This document shows positions 7,636 through 13,998 of a stretch of DNA of 14,179 bases, piece by piece. Below the pieces are notes generated by a model. That model worked only from the letters and a program-made list of their open reading frames with translations. It was not told the DNA's origin and made no database searches. The position numbers and the translations under genes are program-made. Position 1 is the first letter of the stretch; each line of letters opens with the position of its first letter. The stretch is from Candidatus Poseidoniia archaeon (GTDB lineage Archaea > Thermoplasmatota > Poseidoniia > MGIII > CG-Epi1): NCBI GenBank assembly GCA_022449705.1, contig JAKURS010000022.1, positions 1 to 14,179 of the forward strand, given 5' to 3'.

Positions 7636-8420
7636 GCGGCCAGACCGTGGCCAACCTGATGCGCGGGCACATCGAGGCGCTCGCCGCACGTGGCGAGCGC
7701 ACCGATGGGCGCGGCGCCAACGAGTTCCGAGACGTCAGCATCGAGACCGGACTCATCGGCACCGCCGAGGGGTCGGCGCGCGTAACCCTGGGCGAGACCA
7801 CGGTGATGTGCGGCGTCAAATTACTTGCCGGCACACCCTACCCCGATTCACCAGGGCGCGGCAGCATGACCACCACCGCCGAACTCGCGTGCCTGGCTTC
7901 GGAGCAGTTCGAGCCGGGGCCGCCGCGCGAGCCCGCTATCGAGCTGGCGCGCGTCGTCGACCGTGGCATCCGCGAGTCGCAGATGATTGACTTCGAGGGC
8001 CTGTGCATCGAGCACGGCGAAAAGGTGTGGGTCGTCTTCATCGACATGCACATCCTGGATTACGGCGGCAACCTGTTCGACTGCTGCACGCTCGCCGCCG
8101 CGTCAGCGCTCGCGCACGCGAAAATCCCAAACGTCCAGCACGGCATCGCCGACAAGGACGTCGACCTGCCCATCAGTTGCTGGCCCATCTCCTGCACCTT
8201 CGCCAAGCTCGGGGAGACAATCGTGCTCGACCCGAACCATGACGAAGAGATGGTGATGAGCGCACGGCTGACCGTGGCGCACGACGAGAATGGTAACCTG
8301 CGCGCGATGCAGAAGGGTTACAACGGCGCCTTCACCGTCGACGAAATCAAGACGGCTGTGAAGACGGCTCGCACCGCCGACAAGGTTCTGCGCAAGGCGC
8401 TGAAAGAGGCTACGAAATGA
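7632..8420 (+). CDS. rrp42: Exosome complex subunit Rrp42
   Basis: This 262-residue RNase PH-fold protein is the non-catalytic partner of Rrp41 in the hexameric exosome ring; it contributes to RNA binding and to shaping the active site. Family features are the start ERTDGRGANEFRDVSIETG, then LAGTPYPDSPGRGSM and FIDMHILDYGGNLFD in the middle. The catalytic Asp motif of Rrp41 is absent, as expected. I chose ATG 7632, which makes an ATGA overlap with the rrp41 stop. The longer reading from 7572 would lie inside rrp41 and adds 20 residues with no family resemblance. It ends in an ATGA overlap with the eL43 gene. Length and order are typical of euryarchaea. Confidence 0.96.
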   Translation: MSGQTVANLMRGHIEALAARGERTDGRGANEFRDVSIETGLIGTAEGSARVTLGETTVMCGVKLLAGTPYPDSPGRGSMTTTAELACLASEQFEPGPPREPAIELARVVDRGIRESQMIDFEGLCIEHGEKVWVVFIDMHILDYGGNLFDCCTLAAASALAHAKIPNVQHGIADKDVDLPISCWPISCTFAKLGETIVLDPNHDEEMVMSARLTVAHDENGNLRAMQKGYNGAFTVDEIKTAVKTARTADKVLRKALKEATK

Positions 8421-8647
8421 GCCGGGGAACCCGCAAGGTTGGCAGCACCGGCCGCTTCGGCCCGCGCTACGGCGTCTCCGTCAGGCGACGCATCGGCTCC
8501 GTAGAAGCAAAACAGCGCAAGTGGCACGACTGCCCCGAGTGCACCAAACAGCGTGTGCGGCGTATCTCGACTGGCATCTTTCGCTGCCGGAGCTGTGGAC
8601 TCGAGTTCGCTAGCGGTGCTTACTACCCGACCCCAGCGGATAAATAA
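8417..8647 (+). CDS. rpl37ae: Large-subunit ribosomal protein eL43 (L37Ae)
   Basis: This 76-residue basic protein is the zinc-ribbon ribosomal protein shared by archaea and eukaryotes. The N-terminus (SRGTRKVGSTGRFGPRYGVS) matches the rRNA-binding tail of the family. Four cysteines make the zinc site: Cys39-x2-Cys42 (CPEC) and Cys57-x2-Cys60 (CRSC), with a middle WHDCPECTKQRVRRISTGIF. Its length is slightly below the common 80-95 residues but all motifs are complete. Its ATG overlaps the rrp42 stop (ATGA) and its TAA overlaps the rpoP start (TAATG). Position between exosome and polymerase genes is conserved in many archaea. Confidence 0.95.
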   Translation: MSRGTRKVGSTGRFGPRYGVSVRRRIGSVEAKQRKWHDCPECTKQRVRRISTGIFRCRSCGLEFASGAYYPTPADK

Positions 8648-8787
8648 TGGTCAACTACAAATGTTCGATCTGCGGAACTACGCTCGAGATGGACCTTGAG
8701 ACGCTCGGCCTGACCTGTCGCAAGTGCGGCAACAAGATTTTCTACAAGAAGCGCCCTTCGACCAAGAAGACTGTCACGTCGGACTGA
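8647..8787 (+). CDS. rpoP: DNA-directed RNA polymerase subunit P (Rpb12-like)
   Basis: This is a 46-residue zinc-ribbon protein encoded by a very short gene easily missed by length cut-offs. It begins MVNYKCSICGTTLEMD and has two pairs of cysteines, Cys6-x2-Cys9 and Cys24-x2-Cys27 (TCRKCGNKIFYKKRP). That is the full signature of archaeal RpoP, the counterpart of eukaryotic Rpb12, which helps assembly and promoter opening in RNA polymerase. Both ends overlap neighbours by one base: TAATG with eL43 before and TGATG with pcc1 after, which fixes the start. A subunit this small needs no more residues; the family is usually 45-50 residues long. Confidence 0.95.
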   Translation: MVNYKCSICGTTLEMDLETLGLTCRKCGNKIFYKKRPSTKKTVTSD

Positions 8788-9017
8788 TGCGCGCGTCGCT
8801 GGACCTGCGTACTGGTCCCGAAACAGCGGCGGTCGCAGCTGCGCTGCGTCCCGAGGTGGATGCAGGCGTCCCAAAAGTCACGTTGGAGATGAGCAGCGCG
8901 GGCGAGCGGCTGCGGCTCGAGCTGGAGGCGGAAGACCTCGTAAGTCTGCGCGCTGCGCTCAATTCCTTTTTAGGCTGGGCCGCTTGCGCGCAGCAGGTGG
9001 CCGAAAATGGCGACTGA
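8787..9017 (+). CDS. pcc1: KEOPS complex subunit Pcc1
   Basis: This 76-residue protein resembles Pcc1, the small dimeric subunit of the KEOPS complex that makes the t6A modification at position 37 of ANN-decoding tRNAs. The C-terminal half has the diagnostic helix: LELEAEDLVSLRAALNSFLG followed by W. The N-terminal half has a beta strand pattern (PKVTLEMSSAGERLRLEL). Length fits archaeal Pcc1 (about 75-90). I chose ATG 8787, which makes a TGATG overlap with rpoP; a longer reading from 8724 would lie in another frame of rpoP. It overlaps the prefoldin beta gene by 11 bases. The family call rests on motif and context (rpoP-pcc1-pfdB is a frequent archaeal order), as the family is very divergent. 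Partners Kae1, Bud32 and Cgi121 are not in this window. Confidence 0.83.
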   Translation: MRASLDLRTGPETAAVAAALRPEVDAGVPKVTLEMSSAGERLRLELEAEDLVSLRAALNSFLGWAACAQQVAENGD

Positions 9018-9390
9018 CCCTATTCCTGATGACGTGCAGCAGCAGCTGGCGCAATTCGAACAGCTGCGGCAGCAGGCACAGATGCTGGCGCAGCAGCAGT
9101 CGCAGGTCGAGCTGGCGATGCGCGAGGCAGACCGCACGCTTGAGGAGCTGGACGGTATCGCCAAGGATACACCGCTCTACCGCGCCAGCGGCGCCATCAT
9201 GGTGCGTGTCGACGACCTGGCAAAACTGAAGAGCGACCTAAAGGATGAGCAGGAGACGCTCGAGCTGCGGACAAAAACGCTCAAGTCACAGATTGATAAG
9301 CTGGAAGCGCAATTGCAGGAGATGCAGACCCGGCTAACGCCGGTGATGCAGCGGCTGCAGGGGCCGGGTGGTCCCGGTGCCGGATCCTGA
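9007..9390 (+). CDS. pfdB: Prefoldin subunit beta
   Basis: This 127-residue protein is the beta subunit of prefoldin, a hexameric jellyfish-shaped chaperone (two alpha, four beta) that hands unfolded chains to the thermosome. The pattern is that of beta prefoldin: an N-terminal coiled-coil helix (about 5-52, Gln-rich, LAQFEQLRQQAQMLAQQQSQ), a central hairpin with DTPLYRASGAIMVRVD (about 55-72), and a second helix (about 75-118, DEQETLELRTKTLKSQIDKL). The tail GPGGPGAGS is flexible and family-variable; its DNA also contains the start of the next gene. It overlaps pcc1 by 11 bases. The alpha subunit is not nearby, which is normal in archaea. Confidence 0.96.
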   Translation: MATDPIPDDVQQQLAQFEQLRQQAQMLAQQQSQVELAMREADRTLEELDGIAKDTPLYRASGAIMVRVDDLAKLKSDLKDEQETLELRTKTLKSQIDKLEAQLQEMQTRLTPVMQRLQGPGGPGAGS

Positions 9391-10339
9391 CCCCGCCGCG
9401 CTGGAGGCGGCGCTCGCGCGCGAGCTGCTGCTGCTGGTCCACCACCACGCCGACGCCGACTCGGTCGGCAGCGCTATTGCGCTGGCCGCGGCGTTCCCGG
9501 GCGCACGCATTTCGGCGACCGACGGGTTAAGCGCCGCTGGCAGGGTGATGGCAGAGCGGCTGGAGGTCGAAATCGAGGAGCGGCCGCCCGAAAGCTGGGA
9601 CGGCACGCTCATCGTGGTGGATACGTCCAACCCGGAACACTGCGCACCGCTGCCGGAGTGCGAGAGCGTCGTGGTGATTGACCATCACCAGACTCCCGGC
9701 AAATGGCCTGCGGGGACGTTGCTAGTGCACGAATCGACGGCGAAAAGCACCGCCGAAATCATGACGCGGCTGCTTGCCCAGCTCGGTGTGGTACTGACCC
9801 CGGAGATGGCGCTGCCGCTGCTCGCCGGTGTTTACGCCGATACCGGGCACTTCCGCCACGCAACGCGCGACAGCTTCGAGGTGGCGCATACGCTGGCTGC
9901 CGCCGGCGGCGACCCGCGTGAAGCGATGATACTGCTCGACCGCGTGCGGCCGCAAGCACAGCGCGCACTCTTCCTGAAGGCAGCGCAGCGGCTGAAGTTC
10001 TCGCAAGAGGGCAAGTGGCTGCTGGCGACGACCCGCACCGGCTCGTTCGAGTCGGGGACGGCGCGGCTGCTGGTGATACTGGGCGCCGACGTGGCACTCG
10101 CGGCTTCCGGCAACAAGAAGGGGCAGGTGCGGCTCTCTAGTCGCGCGTCCAGCGCCATCATCGAGGCGGGGCTGAACCTGGCTCAGCTGCTCGAAACGCT
10201 CGCTGATGAGCAGGGGGGCTCGGCGGGTGGCCATCCGGGCGCGGCCGGCTTCCAGGCGCAGGGCGACCCAGACGCGCTGCTGGCGATGGCGCGACAGGGG
10301 TGTGTCGCGAAGCTCAAGTCGCTGGACGAAGGCGCTTAA
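9368..10339 (+). CDS. DHH/DHHA1 family phosphoesterase
   Basis: This 323-residue protein has the full motif set of the DHH phosphoesterase superfamily, metal-dependent enzymes that cleave phosphodiesters such as short RNAs, cyclic dinucleotides or pAp. Motif I is HHHADADSVGS (Asp29 and Asp31 as metal ligands), the DHH triad is IDHHQT (105-107), a further metal Asp lies in AGVYADTGHFRH (158), and the DHHA1 substrate-binding motif GGHPGAAG spans 287-294. Size resembles archaeal RecJ-like or NrnA-like proteins. The substrate cannot be told from sequence; location after prefoldin and the exosome suggests RNA metabolism. Start is GTG 9368 (or GTG 9377), inside the pfdB tail, overlapping it by 23 or 14 bases. 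A separate promoter is unlikely. Confidence 0.9.
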   Translation: MVPVPDPDPAALEAALARELLLLVHHHADADSVGSAIALAAAFPGARISATDGLSAAGRVMAERLEVEIEERPPESWDGTLIVVDTSNPEHCAPLPECESVVVIDHHQTPGKWPAGTLLVHESTAKSTAEIMTRLLAQLGVVLTPEMALPLLAGVYADTGHFRHATRDSFEVAHTLAAAGGDPREAMILLDRVRPQAQRALFLKAAQRLKFSQEGKWLLATTRTGSFESGTARLLVILGADVALAASGNKKGQVRLSSRASSAIIEAGLNLAQLLETLADEQGGSAGGHPGAAGFQAQGDPDALLAMARQGCVAKLKSLDEGA

Positions 10340-10342
10340 CCG

Positions 10343-11725
10343 GTGGGTAGCTGGCACAGGGTGCTGCCGCGCGGACTCTTCCGCATCTACGGCCTGGTGC
10401 TGGGCAACCTGCTGCTGCTGATGGGGGGGCAGCTGGCGTACCTCTGGCTCGTCCCGCCACAGAAGGACGGCACGCCGCTGCTGCTGCCCGAAGTGCCGCT
10501 GCTGCCCTACTTCATGCTCATCCTGCTCTGCTCAGGCGCGCTCATTGTGGGGGCGTTGCTACAGCGCACGCCGCGACCGCTGCTCTTCCTGCCATCGCGA
10601 CGCAGGGGCGGGCTACCACCATTTCGCGGGTACTTTACTCCGGGGCTAGGCGAGCGTTACTACCACCGCCCGCAGCCCGAAGGAGACTTGCCGCTGCCGG
10701 ACCTGCCGCAGCTACCGCCGCCGGCGTGGTTGCGGCCATTACCGGTGCGCCAGCTCGAGCTGCCAGCGGCGAAATGGCTGCTGATCGGCTTCCTGATAGC
10801 CATCGCGCTGGGCGTCGCGGTGCTCGCCGAGCGTGGTGGCTGGCTGTGGCTCTTCCCACTCGCGTTCATCGCCGCCTTCTCGTTCCCGGCGCTGCTCTGG
10901 GTGAGCTATATCTACCGTCGCACGCTGGGTGAGCCCGAGCCACAGCGAATGGTGCTGATTGCACTCTCGTGGGGCATGTTCGCAACGCTGCCGGCAAGCC
11001 TGCTGAACGACGCCGGAGGCCGGCTGCTGGCCGCCGACCCGATGCTAATGCTCGAGGGCGGAGCGTTCGGCCGGCCGGAAATCCTGCTGGTGGCAGCGGT
11101 CGCACCACTGGTCGAGGAGGCGCTCAAGCCGCTGGGACTGCTGTTTGTCCTGGATCGCCTGAAGACGCCCTATGAGGGGGTGCTCTACGGCGTCGCGTGC
11201 GGGATGGGGTTCGCGATGATGGAAAACATGCTCTACGACCTGCTGGTGCTCATCTGGTATGGCGCCGACGCGTGGACCGTCAACGCCTTCGCACGAGGGG
11301 TCAGCTCGACCGTGCTGCACGCTGTCGGCCCGGCGCTGGTCGGCTTCGCGCTGGCGCTCTCGCGGAACGGCGGCTGGGAACCGCGGAAGCTGCTGCCGGC
11401 AGCCTACTTGGGTGGCGTGGTCCTCCACGGAGCCTGGAACGGCGCCGCGACGCTGCCGTTCATCTTCCCGGATGACGCGCAGTGGGCAAACGGTTCCTGG
11501 GCGGCGCTGGGGCTGCTGCTGATTGCCTGCCTGGCGCTGGTGCGTGAACTGCTGCGGCGCGGGCTGGCATACGATGCACCGCTTAGTGACGGCACGGAGG
11601 TGAAGGATGAACTGCGGGAAGATGGCGATGACGAGGCGAATTCCGGGGACGGTGAAGATGATGAAGCGTCGGACGTCGCCGATGCTGACCCGCCGGACGA
11701 GGCGTGGGCACCGCCTGAACCCTGA
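10343..11725 (+). CDS. PrsW-like intramembrane metalloprotease with an acidic C-terminal tail
   Basis: This 460-residue membrane protein starts at GTG, 3 bases after the DHH gene. It has about eight hydrophobic segments (about 12-37, 53-73, 145-162, 166-191, 203-222, 247-270, 280-305, 322-340 and 385-402). Motifs of the PrsW/CPBP-type proteases are present: EEALK (Glu258-Glu259, Lys262), ENM (Glu294-Asn295), LHAVG (His326) and HGAWN (His362). These acidic and His residues are the expected metal site in the membrane. PrsW in Bacillus cleaves an anti-sigma factor, but archaeal relatives have unknown substrates. Two extras are visible: a Pro-rich cytosolic-looking loop (about 75-140) and a very acidic tail (about 415-460, EDGDDEANSGDGEDDEASDV). 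Location at the end of the superoperon suggests co-transcription, not a shared pathway. Activity is inferred from motifs. Confidence 0.85.
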   Translation: MGSWHRVLPRGLFRIYGLVLGNLLLLMGGQLAYLWLVPPQKDGTPLLLPEVPLLPYFMLILLCSGALIVGALLQRTPRPLLFLPSRRRGGLPPFRGYFTPGLGERYYHRPQPEGDLPLPDLPQLPPPAWLRPLPVRQLELPAAKWLLIGFLIAIALGVAVLAERGGWLWLFPLAFIAAFSFPALLWVSYIYRRTLGEPEPQRMVLIALSWGMFATLPASLLNDAGGRLLAADPMLMLEGGAFGRPEILLVAAVAPLVEEALKPLGLLFVLDRLKTPYEGVLYGVACGMGFAMMENMLYDLLVLIWYGADAWTVNAFARGVSSTVLHAVGPALVGFALALSRNGGWEPRKLLPAAYLGGVVLHGAWNGAATLPFIFPDDAQWANGSWAALGLLLIACLALVRELLRRGLAYDAPLSDGTEVKDELREDGDDEANSGDGEDDEASDVADADPPDEAWAPPEP

Positions 11726-11731
11726 TATAGT
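11724..11731 (+). promoter_or_regulatory. TATA box of the tRNA-Tyr gene
   Basis: GATATAGT lies 20-27 bases before the mature 5' end of the tRNA (11751), the standard archaeal spacing. It overlaps the TGA stop of the PrsW gene (11723-11725), so the tRNA promoter begins inside the end of the upstream coding sequence. Confidence 0.6.
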
Positions 11732-11750
11732 GCCTGCAAATGCAGCCGCA

Positions 11751-11869
11751 CCCGCCTTAGCTCAGACTGGCTAGAGCGGCCGGCTGTAGGGGTTAATCCT
11801 GAAGTCCCGTGAGAACGGGAGGCCGCGGATACCGGCAGGTCCCCGGTTCAAATCCGGGAGGCGGGACCA
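11751..11869 (+). tRNA. tRNA-Tyr (anticodon GTA) with a 41-base intron; CCA encoded
   Basis: The acceptor stem CCCGCCT (11751-11757) pairs with AGGCGGG (11859-11865), followed by discriminator A and encoded CCA. The D-stem is GCTC/GAGC (11760-11763, 11774-11777). The anticodon stem is GCCGG (11779-11783) with CCGGC (11832-11836). The T-arm is CCCGG-TTCAAAT-CCGGG (11842-11858). The loop reads C-T-GTA-G then A once the intron is removed, giving anticodon GTA (11786-11788), tyrosine. The gene is read on the plus strand between the PrsW and SDR genes and has its own TATA box. Confidence 0.96.
11790..11830 (+). other. tRNA-Tyr intron at position 37/38 with a bulge-helix-bulge site
   Basis: The 41-base intron interrupts the anticodon loop after position 37 (G at 11789), before position 38 (A at 11831). 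A bulge-helix-bulge structure can be drawn: a central 4-bp helix of CTGT (11784-11787) with GCGG (11825-11828), 3-base bulges at AGG (11788-11790) and ATA (11829-11831), and a flanking helix GGTT/GGCC (11791-11794 with 11821-11824). Cutting after the second base of each bulge gives exactly these ends. The intron core is a hairpin TCCCGT-GAGA-ACGGGA with a GNRA-type tetraloop. This is the substrate shape of the archaeal splicing endonuclease. Confidence 0.85.
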
Positions 11870-11883
11870 TGTTTACTTTTATA
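11870..11883 (+). terminator. T-rich stretch after tRNA-Tyr
   Basis: The bases directly after the encoded CCA read TGTTTACTTTTATA, a T-rich run of the kind that ends transcription in archaea. It also lies just downstream of the convergent SDR gene (stop at 11898). The call is modest because no hairpin is needed or seen. Confidence 0.4.
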
Positions 11884-11897
11884 GTGGTCATCGAGAA

Positions 11898-12632
11898 CTA
11901 TTCAGCCGTCACACCGCCATCGACCGTAACGATGGAGCCAGTGGTCCAGCCTGCTTCCGGGCCGCACAGGTGCAGCGCCATCGCGGCGATTTCTTCCGGC
12001 TGGCCCATGCGCCCCATCGGCTGCACCTTCTCCATCTTTTCCCGGTCTTCCGTGCCGGCGTCGATGCGCTCGGTCGCCATCGGTGTCTCGACCACCGCCG
12101 GGCAAATACAATTGACCCGTACATCCGGCGTCAGTTCGAGTGCCATAGCGCGCGTCAGGTTCACCACTCCTCCCTTAGCGGCGCAGTAGGCCACCGCGTC
12201 AGGGATGCCGCGCAGCCCGAGCGTCGAGGCGATGTTCAGGATGTTGCCGCCTGCAGGGATGAGCGGCAGCAGTGCACGGCTCACTAGCCAAGTGCCCTTC
12301 AGGCTAGTATCAACGACCGCGTCCCAGTCCGCTTCGCTGGTCGTCGCGACGGTCCCGTTGAGGAAGATACCGGCGTTATTGACGACTATATCGACCCGCT
12401 CGAACTCCTCCTTGAGCCATGTTGCCAGTGCCTCCACGCTGCCGCTGGCAGAGACGTCAGCGACCAGCCACTTCGCTCCAGTCGCTTTCGCAGTTTCGCG
12501 CAGGGGCCCGTCGCGCCGGCCGCAGATGGCGACGCGCGCGCCTTCGGTGGAAAAGCGCTCAGCGATAGCGCGGCCAATGCCAGTGCCGCCGCCCGTCACC
12601 AGCGTGACCCTGCCGTCGAGCGTTCCGCCCAT
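11898..12632 (-). CDS. Short-chain dehydrogenase/reductase (classical SDR)
   Basis: This 244-residue protein is a classical SDR, an NAD(P)(H)-dependent oxidoreductase of the Rossmann fold. Visible motifs are the cofactor-binding TGGGTGIG (13-20), ADV (58-60), NNAG (85-88), and the catalytic Ser136, Tyr149 and Lys153 (Y-x3-K in YCAAK). The substrate loop CPAVVETPM follows, and the C-terminal TGSIVTVDGG is typical of FabG-like and glucose/3-oxoacyl reductase relatives. An Arg (39/40, CGRR) after the second strand favours NADP(H), an inference. The substrate is not predictable. I chose ATG 12632: the reading from 12737 adds a 35-residue leader overlapping the divergent promoter and start of the M14 gene. 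CTTTATGG on the minus strand lies about 24 bases before this ATG, which suits a leaderless mRNA. Confidence 0.95.
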   Translation of the reverse strand: MGGTLDGRVTLVTGGGTGIGRAIAERFSTEGARVAICGRRDGPLRETAKATGAKWLVADVSASGSVEALATWLKEEFERVDIVVNNAGIFLNGTVATTSEADWDAVVDTSLKGTWLVSRALLPLIPAGGNILNIASTLGLRGIPDAVAYCAAKGGVVNLTRAMALELTPDVRVNCICPAVVETPMATERIDAGTEDREKMEKVQPMGRMGQPEEIAAMALHLCGPEAGWTTGSIVTVDGGVTAE

Positions 12633-12726
12633 GTTGCGCCATCGCGCCCTGCCATAAAGGCGGTGCGGCGAACTCACCGCGCCGCCGCACGGGACAAGGT
12701 TAATCTCCGGCACAGGCTGGCGGAGC
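12633..12726. promoter_or_regulatory. Divergent promoter region with an 8-bp inverted repeat
   Basis: This 94-base spacer separates the SDR gene (leftward) from the M14 gene (rightward). A TATA-like CCTTTATGG (minus strand, 12660-12652) serves the SDR, and a weaker GGTTAATC (12699-12706, plus strand) lies about 25 bases before the M14 GTG. Between the two lies a perfect 8-bp inverted repeat, GTGCGGCG (12663-12670) and CGCCGCAC (12683-12690), separated by 12 bases. Its position between two promoters fits an operator for a dimeric regulator, but a chance GC-rich repeat cannot be excluded. Confidence 0.45.
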
Positions 12727-13998
12727 GTGCGATTCATCCTGCTGGTGATGCTGCTGGGGCTGGCGCTGCTGGCGCTCGCGCCGCATGCCGAGGCGCTCGA
12801 GCGGCTCCACAGCTACTACGAGCTGCGCGACGATACCGAGGCGCTCGCGTCGCAGTATCCCGAGCTGGCGGTCTACAGCGAGCACGGCAGCGGCACCGGG
12901 CCGCTCGGGCTCGACATTTTCTCGGTCGACGTCGCACTGAATATTACCACGCTATCCGAGGCAGAGCTGGCGGCGCTACCGACCATGTACGTCGACGGCG
13001 CGCACCACGGCAACGAGGGAATGGCGTCCGAAGCCGCCTTCTTGTTCCTGCAGGATGTGCTGGAGTGGTCGGCGGCCGATCCCGGCTACCTGGCGGGCAA
13101 ACGGCTTGTGGTAACGCCTATCATGAACACCGACGGCCACCTGCAGGACTGCCGCAACAACTGGAACGGTGTCGACCTGAACCGCAACTACCCCTGGATG
13201 TGGGGGCTCTACGGCACCAGCGACACCCGCGGCTCCTGCCCCGCTTCCGGCACCTACCGTGGTCCCAGCGCCGGGAGTGAGGCGGAGACGCAGGCAAACA
13301 TGGTGCTGATGCGCGACCTGAACCTCTACGCTTATATTTCAGGCCACACCGGTTCGAACGACATCGTGCTGCCATGGAAAACACCCTACGAGAGCCCGGA
13401 CCACGAACACGCGCGGGCAATCTCCGACTGGGCACTCTACCAGCGCTTCCTGAACGAATCGACCAACGTCTCCGGGCTCTCCTACCGCGATCCGTCGGGC
13501 GCCGGTGAGTCGATTGCGTGGGGCTACGGCGCGCGCGGCGCCATCAGCGTGATTGTCGAGGTGACGACCATGCAATGGTCCCCTGTAGAAGACTCGACCT
13601 TGCGGCAGGAGCTGGCGAACGAGCTGCTGATGTACGACATGGCGTGGGAAAACCTGCTGAAGCTGGGTGGCCACCCGGTGGTCATCGCCACCGCCCCCGG
13701 TGAACTCACGGTGCGCAACGACGGCTGGGGCGCCGCCTACAACCTCTCGGCCGGTGGCATAATCCTCGCGCGGCTCGAGCCGGGCGAGACCGCCACGGTG
13801 GACTGGCACGATTCGCAGCTGCGCTACGAGCGTATCCTTCGCAACCAGGAGCGCGACATGGACGCCGATGGGGTGGTGACGCTCGAAGTCGGCACACCGC
13901 TGCCGCGACTCCCGAATCAGCCGTTGCCGGCGGTCTCGCCGTTAGCGGTGTTCGTGGTGCTGGGGCTGGCGGCGCGGAGCCAGATTATCCGGGCTTGA
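12727..13998 (+). CDS. Secreted M14-family zinc carboxypeptidase
   Basis: This 423-residue protein starts at GTG 12727 with a clear signal peptide (MRFILLVMLLGLALLALAPH, cleavage probably after about residue 23). The M14 metallocarboxypeptidase domain follows (about 25-310). Zinc ligands are His94 and Glu97 (HHGNE), and His207 (SGHTGSND). The substrate-binding Asn152-Arg153 lie in DLNRNYPWMW, and the catalytic Glu278 lies in IVEVTT. All needed residues are present. A beta-sandwich-like region (about 315-400, with a TVRNDGWGAAYNLSAGG stretch) resembles the accessory domain of secreted carboxypeptidases. The C-terminus (about 400-423) has a short hydrophobic segment and a terminal Arg, perhaps a membrane or sorting anchor. 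It should act outside the cell, trimming C-terminal residues from peptides. It has its own promoter and overlaps the next gene tail-to-tail by 14 bases. Confidence 0.93.
   Translation: MRFILLVMLLGLALLALAPHAEALERLHSYYELRDDTEALASQYPELAVYSEHGSGTGPLGLDIFSVDVALNITTLSEAELAALPTMYVDGAHHGNEGMASEAAFLFLQDVLEWSAADPGYLAGKRLVVTPIMNTDGHLQDCRNNWNGVDLNRNYPWMWGLYGTSDTRGSCPASGTYRGPSAGSEAETQANMVLMRDLNLYAYISGHTGSNDIVLPWKTPYESPDHEHARAISDWALYQRFLNESTNVSGLSYRDPSGAGESIAWGYGARGAISVIVEVTTMQWSPVEDSTLRQELANELLMYDMAWENLLKLGGHPVVIATAPGELTVRNDGWGAAYNLSAGGIILARLEPGETATVDWHDSQLRYERILRNQERDMDADGVVTLEVGTPLPRLPNQPLPAVSPLAVFVVLGLAARSQIIRA

Noticed and set aside
8724..8786. Upstream start for pcc1
   Set aside because: It lies within rpoP in another frame and adds 21 residues without family features; ATG 8787 gives a TGATG overlap.
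12633..12737. Upstream start for the SDR gene
   Set aside because: It would cover the divergent promoters and part of the M14 signal peptide; the classical SDR N-terminus fits the ATG at 12632.
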